From: Episyrphus balteatus
Lineage: Eukaryota; Arthropoda; Insecta; Diptera; Syrphidae
Assembly (NCBI RefSeq): GCF_945859705.1
Contig: NC_079136.1
Coordinates: 127,507,027-127,571,026 of the forward strand
DNA: 64,000 nt
Direction of reading: 5' to 3'
Position 1 is the first letter of the stretch. Every line of letters starts with the position of its first letter. This document shows, piece by piece, positions 47,397 to 57,376 of the stretch. The translations under genes were made by a program, and so were the position numbers. The notes beneath the pieces are model-generated. The model was not told where the DNA came from, did no database searches, and saw only the letters and a list, made by a program, of their open reading frames with translations.

Positions 47397-50300
47397 CTAA
47401 TGAAGAGAGAAAAGATTGTTTTTAAGACAAAATTTTAAATTAAAATAGATTAAGTGGATTATTACCTGCGTGGAATACAGCAACGGCACGTCGTTCAGTT
47501 GTATCAGAAGCTGGAGCGGGAATTGGAACTGCAGTTGGTGCTGAAGCAGCTGGAATAGAAGCTGGGGCAGAAACTTGTGGAGGTGTTACTGAAGGAGCTG
47601 GGACAGAAGCCTGTGGAGGAGTTACAGAAGGTGCTGGAGAAGGAATCTCAAATGAAACAGATTTCATTTCGTTCTCAATGTGTGATTGGAGTTGTTGACT
47701 CAATTTGGCAAAATCAATTGGAGCAGCTGGAGCAGTAGTAGCTGCTGCAGCAGTGCTAGAACCCGAAGGAGCATCAGATATCGTTACATTATTACCGTCA
47801 ATCATAGTCCAATCGTTCTCTTCGCTTTGTGTACGTGAACGTGAAGGAACAGGTGCTTGTGTTGGAGCAGACATTTCAGTTTCCATTGGAGTGACTAATC
47901 CAGATCCGGCATTCGAAGTTTGAGCTGATGGCTTATTGGGAGTTTCAGCTGCAGTTGGTGGTGGTGTAGCTGCGGCTCCATTGTCTCCAGTCAAATCGAT
48001 GTCAATTGTTACAACAGACTCGGGAGCTGAATTATTACGGCTAGCTCCTTCAGTAACAACTGGATCTAAAATCTTGCCAAACATTTCGCTGAAATTATTC
48101 AAAATCTGGATGCCAGCCTTCATGAATTGCGGATCGATAAGGTTCTCCAAGGATGGTGTAACGGGTATGCCTTGTGGAGTTGGTGGAGTTTGAGCTCCTG
48201 GAGCAGCCGATGTTGACGAGCGATCAGGAGATGTATTTGTTTCCTTTGAAATGCTATTGGCAGCAGCTGCAGATGCAGCAGCAGCGGCTGAAGCTGCTGT
48301 AGCAGCTGTAGCAGCTGTAGCGGCTTCCTTAGCAGCATTAGCTGCGGCCACTTTCACCGATGTTATAACATGTTCAATTGGTGATCCTGGTTGTTGTGAT
48401 GGAGAAGGTGCCGAAGGCTCTTGTTGTTGTTGCTGTGCTGATTTTTGAGGAGTCTCTGGATTTTCTTGAGCAACTCCACCTTCGGCCAAATCTTGCATCA
48501 TGTCGTAGAAGTTGGACAAGAGTCCACCACGTACAGCGCAATGTTTACGATGATGACGATGGTTGCGCTTACCTTCACCAGCTGCTGATTCACCTCCCAA
48601 AGCAGCAGCATTTGCTGCAGCCGCTAAGCGAGCAGCATGCTTTTGTTGACGACGCACAGATTTGCCAAAAATATTTGACATTGGACAAACTGTCTCCATT
48701 GTTGGTGAATTGGCAGTGGGAATGCGAAGCATCAAATGTTCGGGATGTTTCATTTCAGCTTCGCATTTCATGCACAAATCGAAATTGGGGCATTGCAAGC
48801 ATTTATAACGGAATCCGCGAATGGGAGCTTTTAAGCAAACATCGCATTCGACAGTTGGATGGACGCTTAGAGATTCTTCATCTCTGACTGTTGAAGGGGA
48901 ACTGGTCGATTGGGGTTCTTCTCGAGCAGTCGAAGCACGTGGAGAACTTGCTTCAAAGTAGATTTTGGGAGTCTTCCCGCCACTGTGCTTGAGGAAGAAC
49001 TCAAAATCGACATCGTTCATTATTTCAACACGATCCTTTTCGTCATCTGCAAAATTTGAAAACAAGAATACAAAATTAATTGGTTTGGATATAGAAAGAA
49101 TTGAGTTCATCGTCATGTTGCCTCGAAAAGAAGCATGCATAATAGGCGGAATAGAAACCACCACATTTGAAGAAGAAGCTAAAAAAAAAATGAATTATAC
49201 GAGTTTTTACGAAATTTGATAGAATGAATCAGAGGGTAGAAATGATGAAATTATTTATTTTTGAACTTCCACCCTGCTCACTCCAATACAAAAAAAAAAA
49301 CTTGAACTGTTTATTTCAGAATTTTTTTTAAAGATATTCATCTTCTGAAAAGAAATTAAATATATGTCAACTGAAAATAATGGGTTCAAATATATAGAAA
49401 GATTTCACGCGGTGGCAGCATTTTTTACTGTTAAATACATGACCTTTAATTATTTTGGCAACTATCATGACACGCAAGCCTTTAAGTTATACATTTATAA
49501 AATGGTAGGTTAGGTTAGGTTAGGTTATATGGGCTGACAGTTGATTTTGTTACCGTCACACTTAGATCAATGTAGATCCCTTGTGGTACCCTGAAGTATT
49601 GTAACTTCATGAAAAAGTGTTAACCTATGAATGCTATGGTTGTTCAAGCCATTTAGAGGACTTGACAAATTTCAGTAGGCTATTGCCTGAGAGTTCCGAT
49701 AGTTCTTCTAATTCATTAAAGAAGTAACTTCCTAAAATAAAATGGTAAAGATTTACTCTATCTACTGCTATTTTAATCATTTAAATGGAAAGCAGTGTTC
49801 AAAAGCTATAGCTAGATAAAAACAAGTTTTACCAAAAAAGTTTGTTTATTTCAATAAACGACATACATAAGTCCAGCGAATTTAAAGACTTAAAAAGCTG
49901 TTAAGATTAAAAAAAAAAAAGGTTTACTATTTAACGGTTTTTAAATGCATTTTAAGCCAAATTATAACTCGGCATACTCTAAATTTGAAGTGTCGTGGAA
50001 TTTTAACATAAAAAACAGTTTTTTGTAGCTCCGGAAAAATTAATGCTCATGGTCATAATGTAGTTTCTGAAATAAACGATTCAATTATTCTATAATGATA
50101 TATATGTAAATGTATACTAGATATATATATGGGCACAACGCCAAAACCACGAATCTGCAAAATTATTGTTTTGAGAAAAACGGCTTCAAAGTTGTTATGC
50201 AAACTCGTGCAACGAAAATTGATAGTTTAGGCGTCTTAGGCAACAGATGGAAGATAGGGGTTGACGCTAGGGTTGCCAACTTTTTTAACAACGAATAGAG

Positions 50301-53300
50301 TATATTTGATTTCAGAGACGAAAAAAAAGAGTACAGAGTATATTTTTTTTTTTTGCTTCTTACAGTACATAACAATTTTTTGTTGTTTTTAAAATAAGTG
50401 TATGACTAAACGTTCAAATTCATATACATTAAGAGCTCATTTTTGATCAATTTCCTCTTGTCTCGCCACTTCATATTCAAGACCGAAAATACTCTCTCAG
50501 TGAATGCTGAAGTGGCAAGAACAGATAGAATATGGCTTACAATTTTTGCAGTTATCAATATAATTCATCAAAATAAAAATATATAAGAAGGTTAACTCAA
50601 TTTTAAATACCTTGATATTTTACAAGAAAAAATCTAATATTTTGATGTTTGAAGTAAAATAGAGAACAAAATTTGAATTAAAAAATAATTAAAATTTTAG
50701 TAAAAAATTAAATTTTAAGTTTGACTAAGAAACAAACACAAAACAAATTGGTCGTACTAAAACAACGACAAAAATTATAGTGTTTTGTACTCTCTAAATT
50801 ACAATTGTTCAAGTTTAGAAATTATAAGGTCGAATATTTAAAGCCTCTTTCTTTTTTTCATTCAATTCTATCTTTAAAAATATGAAAGTTATCTACCAAT
50901 TTGTAAAAGTTAAAATGCTTATGTTTATGTGGTGGTACACTCAGCCTTAAGTAAAAAAAAAGAGTATTTTGACGTACTCTATCAGAGTTATAGATTATAG
51001 AGTACACATACGTGAAATAGAGTACAATACACTTTTTTAGAGTACGGTTGGCAACCCTAGTTGACGCAGTGAATAGAGGAATCTATAACAAGGTAAATGA
51101 CGCTTTAAAGTGTAAATGTAAACAAAATTCAGATTCGCAGTTTGGCTTTGTGCCGACGATATCTAGTGAAAATAGACAAATAAGTCTCTCCCTGTTCATA
51201 TGTAGTTCCGAGTGGTTCGAGTAGATAGTGTGTTCCTAACTGGCTAATTTTGGTAATACCCCCGCTCACGCAATTTTCGGATAAGTTGTCAGGTAATATT
51301 ATCCCCCGAAATCTCACTACCTCCCTACAATCAAAGAGTTATGCTACTAAATCTCCCTCTACTCTCAAAGCATAGAGAATACTTACAGCTTTGTTACATC
51401 ATTAAAATAATAAACGGTTCTATAACATCGCCATCAACTTTGGATCGTTTACATTTCAGTTTTAGCCATGCTAACATAAGAAGACAAATACCTTTATGCC
51501 CATCTTTCAGTAGAGTAAATTATGGATTATATAGTCCTCTTAATCAGTTGATTTCAGTATTCAATAAATATTACTTTATGATCTCTTCTGTTAATGATAA
51601 TTTTAAAAGTATAAAATTCAAACAAATCTTTTTTAATACGAGAATGTAATGTAAATTTAAAATGTACTAGTTTTAAGATATATAATAAGTGTTTAACGTT
51701 AGTCCTTAACGCATTAAATAAATAAATAAATAAATAAAAGGTAACCGCCAAAATAAACGCTTTCTTCCTTAATAAAAAGCCCTGTTTTAACTTAAATTTT
51801 TTAGAAGGTAAGAATATCCTCTACGTTCACAAAAAAAAAATCGCAAAAATAATTCAACTCTGGTAACACTTACACAAAGAGTGCATTTCGAATGGAATTT
51901 CTGGAAGTCTCTAAAATTGTGACAATTATTCGTGATAGCGATTAGTTACATAAGTACTGTTACAGAAAAGAAAACGAGTGAAAATTCGTTTTTCCTTAAG
52001 GACCAGTTGTACAAAGGTGGTTCAGCCTCGGATCAGGAGTTTAATTCACTGATTTCGGCGTATTAGCTGCGGGTCAACGGTCAACGTCGGTTCAAGCATG
52101 GATGTGGCTATTTTTACATATGTGGATCTTCCACCACTGCTAAACCGGAACCTTAGCACCCATTTCAGAAGATGAAATTTACTGAACCACGGATTAAATA
52201 TTTGTACAACTGGCCCTAAAGGATTCAAAATAATTTTTTTAATCTGAAAAAAAAAAAAAAAACGGGCCAATGATTGTAAACGTCATATCTTTGGCGCCGG
52301 GTACAAAGGTGTTAAGTCAGAAAATGTAGTTTTGAGGAAAATGAAATTGAAGTTTCAATTTTTGTTTGTAAATCTGAATAATATTATTTTTAAAAAGTAA
52401 TGATGCAGATACATCATTTATAAGATCTATTTTAATATCCATATGCTGTTGACCAGAAAATGACCGGTTTTTTTTTTAAATTGTGTTGACTTAACACTTT
52501 AGAGCCATTTAGTCTTAAAAAATAAACTTGGTCCAAAGGTGTTAAGTCAAGAAAAATCTTTGTTTACATTGATAACAAGGTTTAATTTATAAATGAAAGT
52601 TGGAAATATTAATGTGATTAATTACCAAATGTGAAAATTCTTTTTGAAATAATATAATACAGTAGAAAAATCGCTTTTCGTGTTTTTTTTTCTTCCTCTT
52701 GACTTAACGTTTAAGGATCAATTTTGTTATTTAAAAATTAAAAATGAATGCAAAAACAAAGGAGTTAAGTCAACTTACGCCCGTAGTACCATACAATTTA
52801 AAAAAATTTTGACTTAAACCCTTTGTTCCGAATCATTTCTAATCGAAATAGCTAAAGCTATGGCGATAAGACCAAACGAAAGAGAAAAAAAACTGACTGA
52901 AGTCCAATAAAAATCCGAAAATCGATTTTTTTTGACTTAACCCCTTTGTACCCGGCATCAAAGATATAATGGAACCCATTCATTGATCTAGAGCAGGCAT
53001 GTCAAACTTGCGGGCCGCGGGCCGCATGCGGCCCACAACGAATAACTTTGCCGCCCGGCCCTGTCCACATTTTTATTAATTTTGAGTTTTAGATTATAAT
53101 TTAGATTTTATGTTCACAGCTTTTGACAAACATGCACCTCCTTTTTTTCCTAATCAACAAATAAATATGGGACAAAACCAAACAAAATAGTAAATTTTAT
53201 TAGATCTCGTGGCTTAAATCAGGGGTCTAACTACGGCATACGTTCGTTAACGTATGGTTGCTATGTGTCCCTATCTTCTTCTACTAACTAAATTGAGAGA

Positions 53301-56300
53301 GCAATAAACAAAACGTTAACGTATGATCGTAATCGTGTGCGGTAATTCGACCCCAGGGTAAGTTATGTGATTTCTTAAAGTGAACTAGGAAACGAATATT
53401 CTGAGTTAACCTACAAACGATTTTGGGGCTTTGGAATATTTTTTTAGTTTTTAATGATAAAAGTCTTTAAACCAGCATGTCTTGCTATCTTAAATGGTTG
53501 CAGAGTTTATAATTCATGATACCTACAGTGGCTCACAGCTTATTTGATACAGTGTTTGTTTTAAAATTAAAAAGGGTATATCTCTAAAGGTAAACAATAT
53601 GTGTTCGAAATTTAAATGCAGGTTTGTAGGCCCAAGTTTAGAGAGCAATATGTTATTTAAGAATTTCAAAATTAACGGCCATATTCTCCCTACTTATAGA
53701 AAAAAGCAATTTTGTTCAAAAAAATACCTCACAGCTTATTTGATACAGCTAACTTAGTGCACCTACGTTCTAAATTTTCACGCATTTGGTTGTTGTTTAT
53801 TTTTGTTTTCTGTAACTAGGCTAGTTCGCAATCAATTTTTCATAATTAAAAGTAAAATATCGCAACCAAAAATAACAAACCAAGTCCTTATTTCAAAATG
53901 GGTCGTCGCACAACAATTGAAGTTCGCGAACTGGTAATTTAACACCATAAAAATGGCCAGTCTATTCGACAAATTGCAAAATCTGTTAACTTGAGTGCCT
54001 CAACAGTGCAGCATATAGTGGAGAGGTTTATTAATGAAAACCGTGTTGAGGACAAGGGGAGAAAAGCACCGAACAAGATTTTTAATCAGTCTGATGAAAG
54101 GTACATTGTACGAAAAATTAAGGCTAATCCGAAGTTATCGGCCCCGAAATTGATATTCAGCATGAACTAGGGAAGACATGTAGTGCAGAAACCATTCGCC
54201 GTGTGCTTCGCGAGCAAGATTTCAATGGGCGAGTTGCTCGAAAAAAACCTCTAATCAGCAAAAAAAATCAGAGAAGCCGTCTCGCCTTTGCTAAGGAGCA
54301 TATTCTCAAGGATTCAAGCTTCTGGGAGAGTGTAATTTTTGCAGACGAATCCAAATTCAACATTTTTGGGTCTGACGGGATGTCGTACGTCGGGCGAAAG
54401 CCAAATACGGAGCTAAAAAAAGAGAACCTGAAAGCAACAGTGAAGCATGGTGGAGGAAGTGTGATGGTATGGGCTTGTATGTCTGCAGCAGGGGTGGGGA
54501 ATTTGGAGTTCATTGAAGGGACGATGGACAAAAATATGTACCTCAATATTTTGAAAAAAAATTTGATGCAAAGTGCAGAAAAGCTGGGTATTCGTCGAAA
54601 TTTCCGCTTCTATCAAGACAATGACCCCAAACACAAGTCCGGAATCGTGCAAACCTGGCTCATTTGGAACTGCCCACACTTGATGACACCCCCGGCACAG
54701 TCGCCAGACATGAATGTAATCGAGAATTTGTGGGCTTTATTGGACAACAGTGTACGAAAGCATAAAATCTCTAACAAAAATGAATTAAAAAAGGTTCTTC
54801 TAGAAGAATGGCAGAAAATTACCCCAGACATAACCAAAAAGCTTGTTGACTCAATGCCAAAAAGACTCCAAGCTCTTGAAAAGGCGAAAGGGTACCACAC
54901 CAAGTACTAAAATGTTCACGATTCTTAAAAACCACAACTTTTTTCTAAGAAAAGTGATCTTGTATCAAATAAGCTGTGGGGTGAAATTTATTTCTGTTTT
55001 TAGTTTTTTAGTTGTTGCATTTTTAATTACCAATATTTTTAAATAAATTTTTGTTCTTTGTTGAAGTAAATTGTTTTTTCTTTGAAACAAAATTTAAGTT
55101 TTATAGATTATCATTCTTGTTTACATGCTATGGGAATTTAAATTTTAAATCAAGCACTGTATCAAATAAGCTGTGAGCCACTGTACCTAGATGTAGCAAA
55201 ACATTTATTGAGTTAAACTCAAAACTGCGAACAAAATTCATAATAATAACGAATATGTGAACAAATGCAACATTCAAATGCAAATTTGCATTCAAATGCA
55301 ACCTAGCTCTTTTGGAACATCAGAAGATAAACCAGGATTTGAACTATCAAAAATACTACGCAAAAAATCTAAACTATAAAATTGAATACGAAAAAGACTT
55401 GCAGAATATTTCTTGAAAGACAAGTTCTCTAAATTTTTTTCGATTTGTTCCATAAACATAGAATTATTGCCGAATTTGACTTCGAAATAAGTTCCAAATT
55501 CGTTGAAATGCCCGATTTTATAAGTATTTTTGTGCACTTGAAAACTGCCATATAAAATCGTTTGCAAATTTCGCAGTAGGTACCTGTCGATGCGAGCAGT
55601 TATTTCAGTTATTAAGAGGAATGAGTTACCTATAAAATCCTGAATAACTAACTTTGGTCTGAGAAAAAAAAGGTAAATGAAAAAAAATTGTTTCCTCATT
55701 TTTGCTGTTTTTTTTTACAAAATTTTTTTACATATAAAAATTATAGCTTATCATGTTCTGCGGCCCACACAAATTTTTATCTCGCTGTTTTGGCCCCTTG
55801 TAACCATTGAGTTTGACATGCCCGATCTAGAGCTTAATTAAATTGTGCGTGACAGGTGGCGACACACAAATACATAGGTAAGTTAATTATTGTTTACTGT
55901 TTTGTTTATTTGTACAATGACTCAGAAGACTTAAATTAAATGATGGACTTTGCTTTGGGTTAAAAAAACAAAAAAACAAAATGAAGACACGTCTAGTATT
56001 TAGACTATGAATGAATCAACATTATTAATTTGAGACTTATTGCGAAATCAAGGAAATATACTAATTCTAAAGTGATACAGCAAATTTTCGGTTTTTAATT
56101 TATGTACATAAATATGCAAATTGAAATCATTTTCAGTTGTTTTTTTTTGTTAATTTCTTTGATTGCTATGGTTTTTGACAGTTTTTATTTAAAATGTCCT
56201 ATTCACATGTCCTAAGTCCGTACTCTCAATTTAAAATAAAAAAAAAAAAAAAACGGTAATAAGATATCCGGCAACAATGCAGTTGCATTTTTCTTCATTT

Positions 56301-56817
56301 TCTTTTTTCAAAACAACAACAAAAACAACGATACAATTTTTCAATGCGCAGTTAAATAACGAAAACAAAAACAAAAATGAGAAGAAAAAAAAACATGGCC
56401 ACCCAAAACAGCTACATTTTATAATCAGCTGAGTTTTTGATATCTTTTAAAAGAAAATAAATAAAATTGCACTTGCCAATGTTTTTTTTTCAGTTTTTGA
56501 TTAGATAAATAAAAATAAAAGCAAATTTTTATATTCTCTTATCAATTTTCTTCAAATTCTCACTGATTCATTTGTTTGTTTTCTTTTTTTTTCATCAAAA
56601 GAAAAAAAAAATTGCCAAATCGATTTTATAGAGAAAAAAAAAAAAAAAACTTACCAATCCAATATTTACGGAATGTTGCATTGGCCAATGCTTGACGCTC
56701 GGTTTGTCCGAGGCGCTCCAAAACATGCGATTCCACTTGCCACATTTGCTTCATTCCTTGGGCATAAAGAACGATTTGTTTTTCGTTCGTAATGAATACA
56801 ATTTTTAATGCAGACAT
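47254..56817 (-). CDS. ref(2)P: ref(2)P / p62 (sequestosome-1) autophagy receptor, 3 coding exons, 628 aa
   Basis: Coding join on the minus strand: 56817-56655, 49046-47466, 47396-47254 (1887 nt, 628 codons plus TAA). Donors GTAAG and GTAAT and acceptors TTTGCAG and ATTAG are present and phases agree; both junction codons are GAT (Asp55, Asp582). Seen: PB1 domain, residues about 3-86, with acidic OPCA-type stretch from 52 (YWIDDEKDRVEIMNDVDFE); ZZ zinc finger about 119-165 (C122/C125, C137/C140, C146/C149, H155/H158); segment 361-383 (MKAGIQILNNFSEMF), typical of fly Ref(2)P; LIR-type motif W467-T-M-I470 after acidic SEEND; C-terminal UBA about 582-624 with M595-G596-F597. The linker is low complexity: Ala-rich 287-318, Gln run about 259-263, His/Arg-rich 216-223, Pro/Ser repeats 523-548. 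Family role: cytosolic receptor that binds ubiquitinated cargo through UBA, polymerises through PB1 and binds Atg8 through LIR. The start context CAAAATG is good for flies. Drosophila Ref(2)P also affects sigma virus replication (family knowledge). Confidence 0.95.
47397..47465 (-). other. ref(2)P intron 2 (69 bp)
   Basis: Minimal fly-size intron with GT...AG ends (GTAAT...ATTAG). An in-frame stop inside it shows it must be removed to reach the UBA exon. Confidence 0.9.
47466..49046 (-). CDS. ref(2)P: ref(2)P coding exon 2 (second half of PB1, ZZ finger, linker, LIR)
   Basis: 1581 nt between acceptor TTTGCAG (ending at 49047) and donor GTAAT (starting at 47465). The open frame continues upstream into the intron to 49164, but that extension does not resemble PB1, and splicing to exon 1 restores a continuous PB1 domain, so 49046 is taken as the exon edge. 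Downstream the frame stops within the short intron, so exon 3 is required. Confidence 0.92.
49385..50085 (-). repeat. dispersed repeat, inverted relative to 60045-60495, with a retroposon inserted
   Basis: The complement of 60045-60495 matches here (GTGGCAGCATTTTT, CATGACACGCAAGCCTTTAA, GAAATAAACGATTCAATTAT), interrupted only by the insertion 49508-49736. Confidence 0.8.
49508..49736 (-). mobile_element. small retroposon (SINE-like) with (TAACC)4 tail, 229 bp
   Basis: Flanked by an 11-bp duplication ATAAAATGGTA (49497-49507, 49737-49747). The related copy at 60.4 kb lacks the insert and shows the (diverged) empty site. On the minus strand the insert ends in TAACCTAACCTAACCTAACC beside the duplication, as a retroposon with a microsatellite tail would. 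No Pol III boxes were identified. Confidence 0.7.
50268..51059. mobile_element. hAT-like element, TAGGGTTGCCAAC ends, 792 bp
   Basis: Perfect 8-bp duplication GTTGACGC (50260-50267, 51060-51067) and perfect 13-bp inverted ends TAGGGTTGCCAAC. The subterminal regions carry repeated AGAGTA(C/T) motifs. Interior shared with 17.2-17.6 kb. No transposase seen. Confidence 0.88.
51326..51739 (+). mobile_element. 5'-truncated non-LTR retrotransposon (Jockey/CR1-like LINE) 3' end
   Basis: The open frame 51329-51649 (NQRVMLLNLPLLSKHREYLQ, then LCYIIKIINGSITSPS, then SRVNYGLYSPLNQLISVFN) matches the C-terminal tail after the reverse transcriptase in Jockey-type ORF2 proteins (LxLPxLSxRR, ILNGxIDSP, RTNYGxNSP). 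A short 3' UTR and a (TAAA)n tail (51714-51738) follow. Only the last about 110 residues remain. Confidence 0.75.
52000..52215. mobile_element. inverted-repeat MITE, GG(A/G)CCAGTTGTACAAA ends
   Basis: Ends GACCAGTTGTACAAA (52001) and complement of TTTGTACAACTGGCCC (ending about 52216), with inner GGTTCAG/CTGAACC. About 215 bp; the exact borders and duplication are unclear. Confidence 0.7.
52286..52966. mobile_element. DNA element with GCCGGGTACAAAGG ends and repeated GTTAAGTCA sites, 681 bp
   Basis: Ends TATCTTTGGCGCCGGGTACA and its near-complement at 52948-52966. Copies of ACAAAGG(G/T)GTTAAGTCA or its complement recur inside (about 52302, 52488, 52531, 52699, 52754, 52811, 52933), the pattern of subterminal transposase sites. 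Same family as 10571-10820. No coding remnant. Confidence 0.75.
53220..53355 (+). mobile_element. small MITE nested in the 53-kb hAT
   Basis: CAGGGGTCTAACTACGGCAT ... complement of GTAATTCGACCCCAG. Matches 30279-30414 in opposite orientation; absent from the first hAT copy at 26 kb. Borders approximate. Confidence 0.6.
53526..55183 (+). mobile_element. Tc1-like transposon with IR/DR ends, 1658 bp
   Basis: TA on both sides (53524-53525, 55184-55185). Terminal CAGTGGCTCACAGC in inverted orientation. The 18-mer CACAGCTTATTTGATACA occurs twice at each end (53534 and 53730; complements at 54961 and 55158), spacing 196-197 bp, i.e. the IR/DR arrangement of part of the Tc1 family. Contains one broken transposase gene. 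Confidence 0.92.
53898..54910 (+). pseudogene. Tc1-type transposase, broken by one stop and one frameshift
   Basis: ATG at 53898 (MGRRTTIEVREL), TAA at codon 15 (53940), then HTH-type GQSIRQIAKSVNLSASTV; about 1 nt lost near 54141-54160, after which the frame runs open to TAA at 54910. The second part keeps the DDE core: FADES (D), YQDNDPKHKS (D) and SPDMNVIENLW (E), with 34 residues between the second D and the E, the DD34E spacing of Tc1. Two lesions only, so inactivation looks recent compared with the other elements, but the copy cannot encode a full transposase. Confidence 0.9.
55833..56654. other. 5' part of ref(2)P intron 1, AT-rich
   Basis: Homopolymer-rich sequence next to the exon 1 donor. 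No element or gene recognised. Confidence 0.5.
56655..56817 (-). CDS. ref(2)P: ref(2)P coding exon 1 (N-terminal half of PB1)
   Basis: 163 nt: ATG at 56817-56815, 54 full codons, then one base of the Asp55 codon. It is followed by the donor GTAAG starting at 56654. It encodes the beta-grasp start of PB1 (MSALKIVFITNEK) up to KYWI. Basic residues in the first part (K5, K13, R50, K51) fit the basic face of a PB1 domain. Any 5' untranslated exon was not identifiable. Confidence 0.9.
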
Positions 56818-57365
56818 TTTGTAGTTTTCTTTTTTTTTTTTCTTAAACTGTCCTTGTTTTTTAATTGAATAGATACTTTCTTTTTACTTGATTTGAGATG
56901 CTTTCTTTTAAATTAAATTCTTCTCTGAAACGAAGACGAAAAAACGAACTTCTATTTGTTTTGATAACTTTCAATACAATGAATAAATTTTAATGAAAAT
57001 TTACTCTTTTTATATGAAATTCTGTTAGTTTTTTTGTTGATCGCGGAAAGTTCTGGTAGTCTGCTTCAATTTTTGCAAATCACTGAGAATTGATTTGTAA
57101 CTTGTTTTGGTTTTGTTCAAAATTGTGATGAAATTGGAGTTTAGTTTTTATTTTAATTTTTCTTCAAATTTTACTCAGTTCTCGGGGAACTACATAAAAA
57201 GAATGACGAACAAAAATAAAATGAGAATGACATTTGGGGTGTGTTTAGAAAATGAGATGTGAATTTGATTTTGTAAGTACTTGCGGATAGAGGGCGCTGG
57301 TTGGAAATTAAGGGAGATTGGGACAAATTGGACAATTGCATAATTGAAGAAATGAATGAAAAATC
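56818..57365 (-). other. upstream region of ref(2)P (5' UTR/promoter expected)
   Basis: AT-rich sequence directly 5' of the start codon. It must hold the 5' UTR and probably the core promoter unless a further non-coding exon exists. I found no TATA box or initiator I would defend, and no TGACnnnGC antioxidant-response core. Confidence 0.4.
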
Positions 57366-57376
57366 CCCAACCCATA

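Larger units (their letters stand above)
52994..55824 (+). mobile_element. hAT element (second copy of the 26-kb family), interrupted by a Tc1-like transposon
   Basis: Perfect 8-bp duplication ATCTAGAG (52986-52993, 55825-55832). Left end CAGGCATGTCAAACTTGCGG plus GGGCCGCGGGCCGC; right end complement of GAGTTTGACATGCCCG. Without the Tc1-like insert it is about 1.17 kb. A degraded dimerisation-region relic (GTAGGTACCTGTCGATGCGA, 55574 on) aligns with 26739 in the first copy. Confidence 0.88.
49047..56654 (-). other. ref(2)P intron 1 (7.6 kb), filled with mobile elements
   Basis: GTAAG...TTTGCAG intron that splits the PB1 domain. It contains, from 49.4 to 55.8 kb, a dispersed repeat with a retroposon insertion, a hAT, a LINE 3' end, two inverted-repeat elements and a hAT interrupted by a Tc1-like transposon (each listed). 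The remaining parts (49047-49380, 51740-51990, 55833-56654) are AT-rich and without recognisable content. Confidence 0.85.

Noticed and set aside
47705..48887. Open frames on the plus strand opposite ref(2)P exon 2
   Set aside because: Antisense shadows of the codon-biased, alanine-rich exon; no independent features.
49047..49164. Alternative ref(2)P start in the open frame upstream of exon 2
   Set aside because: It would lose the first half of PB1; the acceptor TTTGCAG and phase match exon 1 exactly.
49508..49530. (TTAGG)n as interstitial telomere repeat
   Set aside because: The flanking 11-bp duplication and the empty paralogous copy at 60.4 kb show it is the tail of a small retroposon.
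54203..54910. Intact transposase gene
   Set aside because: It lacks the N-terminal DNA-binding part, which lies upstream in another frame behind a stop codon; the full gene is broken.
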